In this document: positions 16,264-24,085 of the stretch, piece after piece
How positions within the stretch are numbered: position 1 is the first letter of the stretch
Layout: every line of letters begins with the position of its first letter
From: Desulfosporosinus sp.
Lineage (GTDB): Bacteria; Bacillota; Desulfitobacteriia; Desulfitobacteriales; Desulfitobacteriaceae
NCBI GenBank assembly: GCA_031292055.1
Contig: JARLHV010000088.1
Coordinates: 1-50,394, forward strand
Direction: 5' to 3'
DNA length: 50,394 nucleotides
Program-made: the position numbers and the translations under genes
Notes under the pieces: generated by a model
Database searches by the model: none
Told to the model about the DNA's origin: nothing
The model's input: the letters and a program-made list of their open reading frames with translations, nothing else

Positions 16264-17052
16264 GAAATCCCTTTGGCGAACAATTTCATAGAGCAATATA
16301 CCCGTAGCTATTGCTACATTTAGGGATTCTACGTCTTGAGCCATCGGAATCGTAACACGATGGACGTTTGCACTCCGAAACACTGAAGATGGACCCTTGC
16401 CTTCATTTCCAACAACCAAGGCCAATGGACCCGCCGGTAATATTGTCTGAAAAATCGAGCTCCCCTGGATATCTCCCATATAGACACTCAGGCCCTGTTT
16501 TCGGCAAAAGTCCAAAATGTCTTCAGGTTGCTTACCAGGCAGCAGAACTAAGGAAAAAAGAGCTCCCATTGTACTCCTCAACACTTTAGGATTATATAAA
16601 TCGACGGTCCCCGGAGTCAAGCAGACATAACGGACCCCCGAAGCCAGCGCAGTGCGGAGAATGGTACCGAGATTACCAGGATCTTGAATTCCGTCTAAGA
16701 TAAGCAAGACAGAAAACCTGTCAATTTGTAAATCACTCCACGAATTATTCGTTTGACGCACAACAGCTAAAATTCCTTGTGGTTCTTCCGTTACACTCAT
16801 TTTACGCAGAACTCGTTCAGCCACTTCCTCAAAAGGAATACTTAGTTCAGCTAGCCTTTTCTGAAGAGACCGCCACTCTGGCAGCTCACGTTCCTGGCAA
16901 ACATAAACCTTTTTAATTGGAGCTTTTCTACGCACTGCCTCCTCAACGAATCGCCATCCTTCAATCACAAACAATTGGGCCTCCTCACGGGCTTTACGCC
17001 GCTGTAAAGAGACCACATATTTCACCTGTTCATTGGATAAGGACTCAATCAT
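16258..17052 (-). CDS. TrmH/SpoU family RNA 2'-O-methyltransferase (YsgA-like)
   Basis: An SPOUT-class, SAM-dependent ribose methyltransferase acting on rRNA or tRNA; the exact target is unknown. The 264-residue product has an N-terminal substrate-binding domain (KYVVSLQRRKAREEAQLFVIEGWRFVEEA) and a C-terminal trefoil-knot domain. Its three motifs are LDGIQDPGNLGTILRTA, LVVGNEGKG and IPMAQDVESLNVAIATGILLYE. The start is ATG 17052 with GGGAGGTGG at 5 nt; the upstream frame to 17094 has no site. It lies between rplT and pheS, as ysgA does in B. subtilis. Confidence 0.92.
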   Translation of the reverse strand: MIESLSNEQVKYVVSLQRRKAREEAQLFVIEGWRFVEEAVRRKAPIKKVYVCQERELPEWRSLQKRLAELSIPFEEVAERVLRKMSVTEEPQGILAVVRQTNNSWSDLQIDRFSVLLILDGIQDPGNLGTILRTALASGVRYVCLTPGTVDLYNPKVLRSTMGALFSLVLLPGKQPEDILDFCRKQGLSVYMGDIQGSSIFQTILPAGPLALVVGNEGKGPSSVFRSANVHRVTIPMAQDVESLNVAIATGILLYEIVRQRDFL

Positions 17053-17129
17053 CCATACCACCTCCCGGAGAAAAAACCTAGCTGACTTTGCCACCTGCCA
17101 AAAAGAGGATGCATCTGCACCCTCTCGAC

Positions 17130-17489
17130 TTACCCGTTAATTTGTACCTTGGCAACCTTGACGATTTCTGTAAACGCTGCAGCGTCGCTGATCGCAAGTT
17201 CTGCCAGCATCTTACGATTAACAGAAACTCCAGCTTTCTTCAAACCGTTCATCATACGGCTATAAGATAGACCGTTCAGACGTGCGGCTGCGTTAATTCT
17301 GGCGATCCAGAGCTTACGGAAGTTGCCTTTGTTATCTTTTCTATGGGCATAGGAATATGCTAAGGATTTTAAGACTTGTTCATTCGCTGGGCGGTAGAGT
17401 TTACTTTTCGCCCCACGATATCCTTTTGCTAACTTTAAAATCTTTTTATGTCGTGCATGTTTGGTTACGCCTTTTTTTACACGGGCCAT
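17130..17489 (-). CDS. rplT: 50S ribosomal protein L20
   Basis: L20 binds 23S rRNA early in 50S assembly and represses its own operon in Firmicutes by binding the leader RNA. The 119 residues match the family throughout ([57 protein letters not shown]). A strong AAGGAGGTC lies upstream of the ATG at 17489. It is the third gene of infC-rpmI-rplT, 27 nt after rpmI. Confidence 0.98.
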   Translation of the reverse strand: MARVKKGVTKHARHKKILKLAKGYRGAKSKLYRPANEQVLKSLAYSYAHRKDNKGNFRKLWIARINAAARLNGLSYSRMMNGLKKAGVSVNRKMLAELAISDAAAFTEIVKVAKVQING

Positions 17490-17516
17490 CCCGAAGACCT
17501 CCTTTTAACTAAAGTA

Positions 17517-17714
17517 TTATAGATAAGCAATCAAACTCTTAATACGTTTCACATCGGATTTGTGCATCACCGTTGATTTGCGCAAATTCCGTTTGCTTTT
17601 CGGTGATTTCTTCTCCAACATGTGGCTGGTATAACCGTGCATACGGATTATTTTACCAGTTCCTGTTTTCTTAAAGCGCTTAGCTGCTCCACGGTGAGTT
17701 TTCATTTTCGGCAT
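17517..17714 (-). CDS. rpmI: 50S ribosomal protein L35
   Basis: A small basic ribosomal protein of 65 residues beginning [20 protein letters not shown], the L35 signature. The AGGGGG site precedes the ATG. It lies 23 nt downstream of infC and upstream of rplT in the conserved operon. Confidence 0.98.
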   Translation of the reverse strand: MPKMKTHRGAAKRFKKTGTGKIIRMHGYTSHMLEKKSPKSKRNLRKSTVMHKSDVKRIKSLIAYL

Positions 17715-17737
17715 TAGAGTAATCCCCCTCTCGGTAA

Positions 17738-18253
17738 TTAATCGTGTTTAATTGTGGCCAAAATCATAATCATGTTTCGTCCCTCAAGTTTTGGCTCGCG
17801 CTCTACAGTGCACTCTGCTTTACAAAATTCAGCGAGTCTCACGCATAGCGATTTCCCCAGCTCAGGGTGGGTAACTTCCCGCCCGCGGAACATGATCGTC
17901 ACCTTCACTTTATCTCCATCCGCTAAGAAGCGTTGAGCGTTGCGGGCTTTGGTTTCGAAGTCATGATCCTCAATGTTCGGGCGCAATTTAACTTCTTTAA
18001 TTTCCATATTCTTTTGTTTTTTGCGAGCCTCTTTGTCTCGCTTGGCTTGTTCGTACTTGTACTTACCATAATCCATCAGTTTACAGACCGGCGGCTTAGC
18101 CGTCGGTGCGATCTCTACGAGATCTAAAGACTTCTCGACTGCGAGGCTCAAGGCGTCCCTAGCCGTCATAATTCCCAACTGCTCCCCTTCTTCACCGACA
18201 AGACGGACATCCCTAACCCGGATTTCGTCATTTAGTCTTAAGTCCTTGCTAAT
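17738..18253 (-). CDS. infC: Translation initiation factor IF-3 (AUU start)
   Basis: IF-3 binds the 30S subunit, prevents premature 50S joining and proofreads start codons. Conserved blocks: [23 protein letters not shown] (N-domain, partly quoted), [41 protein letters not shown] and [12 protein letters not shown]. The N-domain continues in frame upstream of the first ATG (18178). Translating back gives [15 protein letters not shown], which begins at an ATT codon (18251-18253) with GGGGGTGG 6 nt before it. No ATG, GTG or TTG occurs in frame before the next stop. This gives 171 residues, the normal length. AUU starts are known for infC in E. coli, where IF-3 uses them for autoregulation. First gene of infC-rpmI-rplT. 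Confidence 0.93.
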   Translation of the reverse strand: MSKDLRLNDEIRVRDVRLVGEEGEQLGIMTARDALSLAVEKSLDLVEIAPTAKPPVCKLMDYGKYKYEQAKRDKEARKKQKNMEIKEVKLRPNIEDHDFETKARNAQRFLADGDKVKVTIMFRGREVTHPELGKSLCVRLAEFCKAECTVEREPKLEGRNMIMILATIKHD

Positions 18254-18412
18254 AAGAAACCACCCCCATTTATAATATCAGCGCAAAACAAAAAAGACGG
18301 ATGAATACCACCCGTCTTCTAAAACAATCGTGAGCACATACTAAGCTCAGGACCAGAAGATACCTTAACAACGTACGCCGTAAGGTGAGAAGCGGATGGC
18401 TTCTGCTTGACA
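18254..18412 (-). ncRNA. L20-type autoregulatory leader of infC-rpmI-rplT
   Basis: The minus-strand leader contains CAAGCAGAAGCC, then TTCTCACCTTACGGCG and GTTGTTAAGG, the arrangement of the L20 leader that mimics the L20 site of 23S rRNA. It ends in a terminator with stem AGACGG/CCGTCT (18295-18317) followed by TTTTTTG. By analogy with B. subtilis, L20 binding would promote termination. The identification rests on motif, position and operon; no covariance search was run. Confidence 0.8.
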
Positions 18413-18418
18413 ACAAGT

Positions 18419-18447
18419 ATCTTATCTCAATAACTAGCCTTTGTCAA
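18419..18447 (-). promoter_or_regulatory. Promoter of the infC operon
   Basis: The minus strand has a perfect -35 TTGACA (18442-18447), a 17-nt spacer and -10 TAAGAT (18419-18424), directly upstream of the L20 leader and 55 nt after the thrS stop codon. Confidence 0.75.
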
Positions 18448-18501
18448 CACTCCATCTCAACAAAATGTCAATTTTAACATAGTTATTCATTCTATTCCAG
18501 C

Positions 18502-20436
18502 TTAAGTTTCCTTGATGTTAACTTTCATGATTTTCTTACTCTTAATTTCTGCTTGAATAAGTGAAATAAACTCTTCAACCGTCATTTTTTCTCCTGCATC
18601 CCCTTGATTATACCGCCGAACGGCTACCATATTAGACTCAGCTTCCTGATCCCCCACAACTAATGTGAACGGGATTTTCTCAGTTTGAGCTTCTCTGATC
18701 TTATAGCTAATCTTTTCTTTGCGGTCATCCGCTTCTCCCCTTATATCGAGGTCATTAAGACGAGCGACTAAGGTTTTAGCATACTCATGATGCCGTTCAC
18801 TAATCGGCAGGATACGGACTTGTACTGGAGCGAGCCAGACAGGAAAAGCCCCTGCATAGTGTTCTGTCAGTAGCGCAATAAATCGTTCGATACTTCCATA
18901 AACGACTCGATGAACCATGACCGGACGATGTTTTTGACCATCTTCACCAATATATGACAAGTCAAATTTCTCAGGCATTTGAAAATCGAGTTGAATCGTT
19001 CCACACTGCCAAGTCCGATCGAGGCAATCCTTCACATGGAAATCTATCTTCGGTCCATAGAAGGCTCCATCGCCCGGATTAATCTTGTAATCGATCCCTT
19101 TCTCCTCTAATGCTCTTTGAAGTGCGTTGGTTGCCGTTGTCCAGTCCTCATCCGATCCCATGGAATCTTCCGGACGGGTCGACAATTCCACATTATACTC
19201 AAAGCCAAATACTTTGTAGAAAAAGTCTATCAATTCAATGACTCCAATAAGTTCTTCATTGATTTGAGAAGGGAGCATAAAAATGTGCGCATCATCCTGA
19301 GTAAAGTTTCGAACCCGTAGCAAACCATGGAGCGCACCCGAAAGTTCATGGCGGTGTACAAGTCCCAGTTCCCCTACACGAAGTGGAAGGTCACGATAAC
19401 TTCGAAGTTTTGTTTTATACATGATCATACCGCCTGGACAATTCATGGGTTTCACGCAATAATCCTGATCATCAATTACAGTAAAATACATGTTTTCTTT
19501 ATAATGATCCCAGTGTCCAGATTGTTCCCACATCGAACGATTCAGAATAATTGGGGTCCTAATCTCTTGATATCCACGTCTACGGTGTTCCTGCCGCCAG
19601 AAATCTTCAAGGGCATTGCGTACGATCATACCTTTCGGATGGAAAAAGGGGAAACCTGGCCCCTCCTCGTGTAAGCTAAAAAGATCAAGCTCTAGACCGA
19701 GCTTACGATGGTCCCGTCGTTTAGCCTCTTCTAACTTATACAAGTGATCTTCCAGATCAGCAGGTTTAGCAAAGGCTGTTCCATAGATACGCTGGAGCAT
19801 TTTATTTTTCTCGTCCCCCCGCCAATACGCTCCCGCCAAACTCATGAGCTTAAAGGCCTTAACGCCTGCTGTTGAAGGAAGATGTGGGCCAGCACAGAGG
19901 TCAGTAAAGTTCCCCTGTGTGTACATTGAAATCACTGCGTCCTCGGGAAGACCATTGATAAGTTCCACTTTGTAGTTTTCACCTAAGTCACTGAAATAGG
20001 CCAATGCCTCTGCTCGTGAGACTTCTCTCCGTTCGAAAGCATGTTTTTCTTTCACGAGCCGACTCATTTCTTTCTCGATACTCACCAAATCATCTGGGGT
20101 GAAGACATGTTCGGAGTCAAAGTCATAGTAATACCCCTTAGCGATCGAGGGGCCAATCCCGAATTTCGTCCCCGGAAATAAATTTGCCACGGCTTGAGCC
20201 ATCAAGTGTGCTGTAGAGTGTCGTAAAATGTCTAATCCTTCATCACTATCTAGGGTTACGATCTCTACCACCGCGTTTTCTGTAAGCTGATACGTAAGAT
20301 CCTTCATTTTCTCATTGACTTTCCCGGCGATAGCGACCTTCGCCAATCCTCGAGAGATAGTAGCCGCAAGTCCTGCTATTGTCGTTCCCTGTTCAACCTC
20401 GCGAATTGAGCCGTCTTTTAAGGTGACTTGAATCAT
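18502..20436 (-). CDS. thrS: Threonyl-tRNA synthetase
   Basis: A class II synthetase with editing. The 644 residues contain an N-terminal TGS domain (IQVTLKDGSIREVEQGTT), the editing domain with HSTAHLMAQA and TDLCAGPHLPS, and the catalytic core. The core includes the zinc-site cysteine in MNCPGGMIMYK, motif 2 HRHELSGALHGLLRVRNFTQDDAHIF, and motif 3 GSIERFIALLTEHY. A C-terminal anticodon-binding domain follows (PVQVRILPISERHHEYA). I choose ATG 20436 because AAGGAG sits 8 nt upstream; the frame to 20445 would overlap that site. Controlled by the T-box upstream; lies between ytxC and infC as in B. subtilis. Confidence 0.97.
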   Translation of the reverse strand: MIQVTLKDGSIREVEQGTTIAGLAATISRGLAKVAIAGKVNEKMKDLTYQLTENAVVEIVTLDSDEGLDILRHSTAHLMAQAVANLFPGTKFGIGPSIAKGYYYDFDSEHVFTPDDLVSIEKEMSRLVKEKHAFERREVSRAEALAYFSDLGENYKVELINGLPEDAVISMYTQGNFTDLCAGPHLPSTAGVKAFKLMSLAGAYWRGDEKNKMLQRIYGTAFAKPADLEDHLYKLEEAKRRDHRKLGLELDLFSLHEEGPGFPFFHPKGMIVRNALEDFWRQEHRRRGYQEIRTPIILNRSMWEQSGHWDHYKENMYFTVIDDQDYCVKPMNCPGGMIMYKTKLRSYRDLPLRVGELGLVHRHELSGALHGLLRVRNFTQDDAHIFMLPSQINEELIGVIELIDFFYKVFGFEYNVELSTRPEDSMGSDEDWTTATNALQRALEEKGIDYKINPGDGAFYGPKIDFHVKDCLDRTWQCGTIQLDFQMPEKFDLSYIGEDGQKHRPVMVHRVVYGSIERFIALLTEHYAGAFPVWLAPVQVRILPISERHHEYAKTLVARLNDLDIRGEADDRKEKISYKIREAQTEKIPFTLVVGDQEAESNMVAVRRYNQGDAGEKMTVEEFISLIQAEIKSKKIMKVNIKET

Positions 20437-20467
20437 TGCAATCACTCCTTAGTAATATTTAAAAATA

Positions 20468-20764
20468 AAAAACTCTCGTCCCTACTAGGGACGAGAGTTT
20501 ACTCCCGTGGTTCCACCCAATTGAAAGGTTACATGAACTACCTTTCACTCGATCTCCCTTAACGCAGGATACGGCTGGGCTTGCTTACGCCCAACACTCA
20601 AGGGTGGTTTTCTCCTGTACGTTCGTGAGAAATGCTTACAGCCTAGGCACTCCTTCTCTGACACGTCAGAACCAAGGTACTCTCCCTTTCAACGCTTTAC
20701 AACTTAATATATAACCTGACCACTATCATCTTAACTGAATTTATCAGCAAAATTCTCTAGTCTT
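20468..20764 (-). ncRNA. T-box riboswitch leader of thrS
   Basis: The minus strand reads TTGGGTGGAACCACGGGAGT (T-box motif with GGAACC, about 20501-20520). A perfect terminator hairpin ACTCTCGTCCC/GGGACGAGAGT (20472-20500) with TTTTTTATTTTT follows. An ACC triplet in GAGAGTACCTTGG is a possible threonine specifier, unverified by folding. Confidence 0.9.
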
Positions 20765-20769
20765 CTTGT

Positions 20770-20799
20770 ATTATAACAATGAACCTTCTTCTTTGTCAA
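20770..20799 (-). promoter_or_regulatory. Promoter of thrS T-box transcript
   Basis: The minus strand has a perfect -35 TTGACA (20794-20799) and a perfect -10 TATAAT (20770-20775) separated by 18 nt. The -35 overlaps the end of ytxC. Confidence 0.75.
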
Positions 20800-21668
20800 A
20801 ATTTTTCACATAGGGAACAACCCTGACAATCCTGCACACGCTCTCCGAAAACACTGCGAATTGTTTGCAACGTATCTTTGTAACCCTCATAACGAATATG
20901 TAACGTAACCTGGCGAGGTGCGACAGCAATCAAAGCGCTGACCAATAAATCTTCGTAACCTAACTCCTGGACGTTGTCAAGTTGGTAATCCTCCAAAAAC
21001 TGATGCGTTACTTTAACTCCTTCATTGTTATAAAGGTGGAACTTCCCTTTAGGCGTCATGCCAACGTGCAAACACTCTAAACGAGGCTTTTGACTATCCA
21101 CGAAATGTCTTAAAAGCTGAATAAATTCCAAGTACTCCTTTTCAATAACATATTCATTCAGAGCAAATTCCACTGCTTTACTCACATCGTTCTTATACTC
21201 CTGAGCACGAAAATGCAAAAAGCCCTCCATGTCAAAAATAACACTGTGCTCCAAACAACTTAAAATCTGGGTAACGAGACTGGCCTTACGATTAACTTGA
21301 TATCTCTGAACTTGACCCAGTCCTTTGTTCAGATAATCTAAAGCCTTGTTGATTACTATCTCCCAATTATTTTCTGTTAAATGATGCTTTTTTTTAATCG
21401 TCTGCTCAATATGCTCTTTCTCCCAATGTAACAAAATCGTCTCTGCTAGAGCATTCGCCAAGTAATAACGGTAGATTCTTTGAACTATTCCCTTATCATC
21501 TGCCACCTCTGGCGACGGGTCCTGAAACTTACACTGTATAAGCCAACGTTTTCCCTGCCGCTGTTCGGCAATTTCTAAAGGAAGTTGTTCTTGTTCACGC
21601 AGTTTAAGTAAACAGCCACAGATAGCTTCCCGATATTTTTGCGTTCCTAATCGCACGGAATGTTCCAC
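20796..21668 (-). CDS. ytxC: YtxC-like sporulation protein
   Basis: A 290-residue soluble protein matching the YtxC family in length, helical character and, decisively, position directly upstream of thrS, as in B. subtilis. The biochemical function of YtxC is not known; family annotation links it to sporulation. The C-terminus ends in a small cysteine motif (CQGCSLCEKF), which could bind a metal. The start is most likely GTG 21668 with GGAGGG 6 nt before it; the ATG at 21674 would overlap that site. No signal peptide or membrane segment is seen. Confidence 0.7.
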   Translation of the reverse strand: MEHSVRLGTQKYREAICGCLLKLREQEQLPLEIAEQRQGKRWLIQCKFQDPSPEVADDKGIVQRIYRYYLANALAETILLHWEKEHIEQTIKKKHHLTENNWEIVINKALDYLNKGLGQVQRYQVNRKASLVTQILSCLEHSVIFDMEGFLHFRAQEYKNDVSKAVEFALNEYVIEKEYLEFIQLLRHFVDSQKPRLECLHVGMTPKGKFHLYNNEGVKVTHQFLEDYQLDNVQELGYEDLLVSALIAVAPRQVTLHIRYEGYKDTLQTIRSVFGERVQDCQGCSLCEKF

Positions 21669-22071
21669 TGGCATCCCTCCATACTAAAGTATATGACCGA
21701 AACGAAGCCATATTTCGCTTGGTCCAATCTCTATCTACTTTTCTGCAAATTATATTTCCAAAAGCGCTGCGAACACTCCTTAATATTTCCAATAACTCAC
21801 TATTCTATTCCCAGCTTGCCTTGTCTGCCTATGTTTCACATCTCATTTATATCCACATTGAGACAGTCTTAAGGATGATTTCCACAAAACTAAAAAACAC
21901 TTCACTTAAATTATAAGTGAAGTGTTTTTTAGCAATACTGCCAATATAGAGTTATAGTTATGGGAAAAAGTTGTTATACGTTCTCGAAGGTAAAGCAATG
22001 CTGTTATTGTGGCTAAAAAGTAGTAATCTATGGTTAAGGCAAATCTTAGTAGAATGGAGTTGTATGAATCA
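21669..22071. other. Intergenic region between ytxC and the flavin reductase-like gene
   Basis: This 400-nt AT-rich stretch separates two divergent genes. Short frames on both strands have no ribosome binding sites and resemble nothing. The only strong structure is the hairpin at 21893-21930. TATAAT-like boxes are present on the minus strand but none has a convincing -35. Confidence 0.4.
21893..21930. terminator. Bidirectional terminator-like hairpin
   Basis: The arms AAAACACTTCACTT and AAGTGAAGTGTTTT form a strong stem with T-rich tracts on both strands, a textbook bidirectional terminator. No gene ends here: both neighbours are transcribed away from it. It may be left over from a lost gene or an attenuator for leftward transcription into ytxC. 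Confidence 0.6.
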
Positions 22072-22629
22072 ATGAAAAAAAATTTAGGACCTGTTAATGC
22101 ACTATACCCAACCCCAGTAACTTTAATTGGAACCGAAGTAAATGGAAGGATCAATTACATAAACATCGCTCATGTGGGCATCATCGATTTCAACACCTTG
22201 TCACTCAGTATGGTCAAGACACGCTACTCAATTAGGGGCATAAAGGAAAATATGACCTTAAGTATTAATCTCCCCTCAGAGGACATGGTTATAAAAGCTG
22301 ACTTTGTTGGCATTGTATCCGGCGCAGATTATGATAAATCTAATATTTTCGAGAGTTTTTATGGAGAATTAAAAAGCGCTCCCATGATTAAAGACGCTCC
22401 CATATGTATGGAATGCAAAGTAGTAAACATTATTGATATGCCGAAACACGATGTGTTCTTTGTACAACCAATTAATACCTATTGTAATGAAGAAGTATTA
22501 ACCAATGATACGATAGACTTCTCCAAAGTTAAACCCATCCTTTTTGATAGACCTCAAGGCAAGTATTGGCAACTAGGAAAGCCGTTCGCTAATTGCTGGT
22601 CAATTGGCAAGGAATACAAAAATGACTAA
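22072..22629 (+). CDS. Flavin reductase family protein (flavoredoxin-like)
   Basis: The 185-residue product fits the FMN-binding split-barrel flavin reductase/flavoredoxin family common in anaerobic Firmicutes. Typical blocks are NALYPTPVTLIGTEVNGRINYI, NIAHVGIIDFNTLSLSM and the acidic middle with cysteines (APICMECKVV). These proteins bind FMN and pass electrons from NAD(P)H or act in redox sensing; the partner is unknown. The start is uncertain. Homologues begin near MKKNLGPVNALYP, so I chose ATG 22072, with GGAG 12 nt upstream; the frame is open to 22030. It converges with the MarR-GNAT gene 43 nt away. Confidence 0.8.
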   Translation: MKKNLGPVNALYPTPVTLIGTEVNGRINYINIAHVGIIDFNTLSLSMVKTRYSIRGIKENMTLSINLPSEDMVIKADFVGIVSGADYDKSNIFESFYGELKSAPMIKDAPICMECKVVNIIDMPKHDVFFVQPINTYCNEEVLTNDTIDFSKVKPILFDRPQGKYWQLGKPFANCWSIGKEYKND

Positions 22630-22672
22630 TCTCTACAACCAACTGAAACTCGTTTCCCATCACGCTCTTAAA

Positions 22673-23608
22673 TCACAGTAAGTTCAACTCATAGGTGTGT
22701 TCAACCAATTTCTTGCCCCACACTTTGTTGTCATGTTCTGCCACTTTCCTAAAGCCCGCTTTTTTGTACATTTTTATCGCAGTTTTTTGGTCTTCCGTAG
22801 TCTCCAGAAATACCTGCTGATATCTTTGTTCCTTACAGTATTTCATAGCTTCATTCAGCAGCGTTTTGCCAAGTCCAATCCCTCTGAAGGCGGGGTGTAG
22901 GATAAACCAGCGGAACTGAGCCTGTCTCGCTGAATGTTCGACAATGGCAATGGCCCCAATCATTTTCCCATTCACTTCTGCAAACCATAACCTGTCTTTT
23001 TGCGAACTGTAATTTTCAAAAAAATCAGCAATAGTTTTGCAGACATAACCTTCAAATATATGATTATATCCACATTCCTCAGCATAAATCCAGCCATGGA
23101 GATGAATTAGATAACCCATATCTCCTGGTCTCAAATCGCAACGTATTTTAACTTTTTCATTAGTAAGCACCGGTTCCCCCACAAGAGTATTTTCGATTGT
23201 TTTCATGCTCTCCACAACCTTCATTTGGTCTTGTTCTGGCAAATAACTGATCATTTGATAGATTTGACCGTCGGACAGGTCGTCCAGCTTTGAAAGGGTA
23301 TCTTTACCTTTATTTGTAAGATGAAGGTAATATAATCGTCCATCCTCTGGGGCCTGCACTCTGTCTATAAGGTTATCCTTCTCAAAGCGTTTTATAATCC
23401 GACTTAGATAGCCCGGGTCAATTTTTAGAACTTCGATTAATCCCTTGGCTGTACAAATTTCCGTATGTCCAATTTCGTACAAAACCCGGGCTTCCGCCAG
23501 CGAAAACTCACTATCCAGCATATGTTTATCCAATAGCCCCAAAATATTGGTATAGAACCGATTGAATCTTCGAACGATGTGTATCAAAGGCGTATATCTA
23601 GAATTCAC
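22673..23608 (-). CDS. MarR family regulator fused to GNAT acetyltransferase
   Basis: A two-domain protein of 311 residues. Residues 1-150 form a MarR-type winged helix (FSLAEARVLYEIGH, KGLIEVLKIDPGYLSRIIKRFEKDNLI and the wing APEDGRLYYLHLT). Residues 160-311 form a GNAT acyltransferase with the acetyl-CoA loop HPAFRGIGLGKTLLNEAM and the KMYKKAGFRKV motif. Such MarR-GNAT fusions are widespread and mostly uncharacterised. The start is GTG 23608 with GGAGGAGG 7 nt before it. A good promoter with a palindrome in its -35 region lies upstream, suggesting autoregulation. The gene is transcribed alone. Confidence 0.9.
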   Translation of the reverse strand: MNSRYTPLIHIVRRFNRFYTNILGLLDKHMLDSEFSLAEARVLYEIGHTEICTAKGLIEVLKIDPGYLSRIIKRFEKDNLIDRVQAPEDGRLYYLHLTNKGKDTLSKLDDLSDGQIYQMISYLPEQDQMKVVESMKTIENTLVGEPVLTNEKVKIRCDLRPGDMGYLIHLHGWIYAEECGYNHIFEGYVCKTIADFFENYSSQKDRLWFAEVNGKMIGAIAIVEHSARQAQFRWFILHPAFRGIGLGKTLLNEAMKYCKEQRYQQVFLETTEDQKTAIKMYKKAGFRKVAEHDNKVWGKKLVEHTYELNLL

Positions 23609-23651
23609 AATGATACCTCCTCCTATAATCCTCTCATAAGTAAGTAAAATC

Positions 23652-23681
23652 ATTATACCAAAAACTAATTGACAAAGTCAA
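23652..23681 (-). promoter_or_regulatory. Promoter and putative MarR operator
   Basis: The minus strand has -35 TTGACT (23676-23681), an 18-nt spacer and -10 TATAAT (23652-23657). A perfect 13-nt palindrome TTGACTTTGTCAA covers 23669-23681, overlapping the -35. A repressor bound there would block RNA polymerase, a usual arrangement for MarR proteins. Confidence 0.6.
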
Positions 23682-23872
23682 CTATATTTCCCCTTTGCTT
23701 TGCGTGGCATTGTATTTGCAAAAGATTACTTAATCTACTACTATATAATGTATCATCCTGAAGCGGAAACTGCCGCGTTCCGCCAACCATGAAATCCGTA
23801 CACATTCTAGCCTAAGGAAAAGCTTGCTCCAGAGCCTATATTGCTGAATAATTTGAGGAAGAAGGATTTTAG

Positions 23873-23908
23873 ATGGAACTACTTGATGTTATAAAACTCT
23901 TTAAGTAA
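23873..23908 (+). CDS. Possible 11-residue leader peptide or gene remnant
   Basis: The frame ATG ... TAA encodes MELLDVIKLFK and is preceded by AAGAAGG at 7 nt, so it could be translated. It overlaps the first half of the perfect palindrome. It may be a leader peptide, or the 5' stub of a gene whose body was deleted. Function unknown. Confidence 0.25.
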   Translation: MELLDVIKLFK

Positions 23909-23929
23909 GATCTTACTTAAAGAGTTTTA
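23892..23929. repeat. 38-nt perfect palindrome
   Basis: TAAAACTCTTTAAGTAAGA is followed directly by its exact reverse complement. It has no central spacer, so RNA would fold into a long AU-rich stem with a minimal loop. There is no T-tract after it on the plus strand. Confidence 0.9.
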
Positions 23930-24085
23930 AGACCCCAATGTCTGTGAACCTCCGCAACCCGAAACTACTATATAACGTAAAAAAGCCCAGCATTACCGGG
24001 GTCTTTCTACTTTTTCCTTAAGTACTATTAAAACTTTGTAGAATTAGGGCTTATAACCCTCAATGATCGGAAAGGTGAAAATTTA

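Larger units (their letters stand above)
23682..24085. other. Intergenic region before icd
   Basis: About 400 nt without a normal-sized gene. It holds a small hairpin GCGGAA/TTCCGC (23763-23783), an 11-codon ORF at 23873-23908, a 38-nt perfect palindrome at 23892-23929, and a weak long-range pairing of AAGACCCC (23929-23936) with GGGGTCTT near 24000. No convincing icd promoter was found. Confidence 0.5.

Noticed and set aside
22030..22071. Upstream start of the flavin reductase-like gene
   Set aside because: The extra 14 residues lack a ribosome binding site and do not fit homologue N-termini; the ATG at 22072 is preferred, though not certain.
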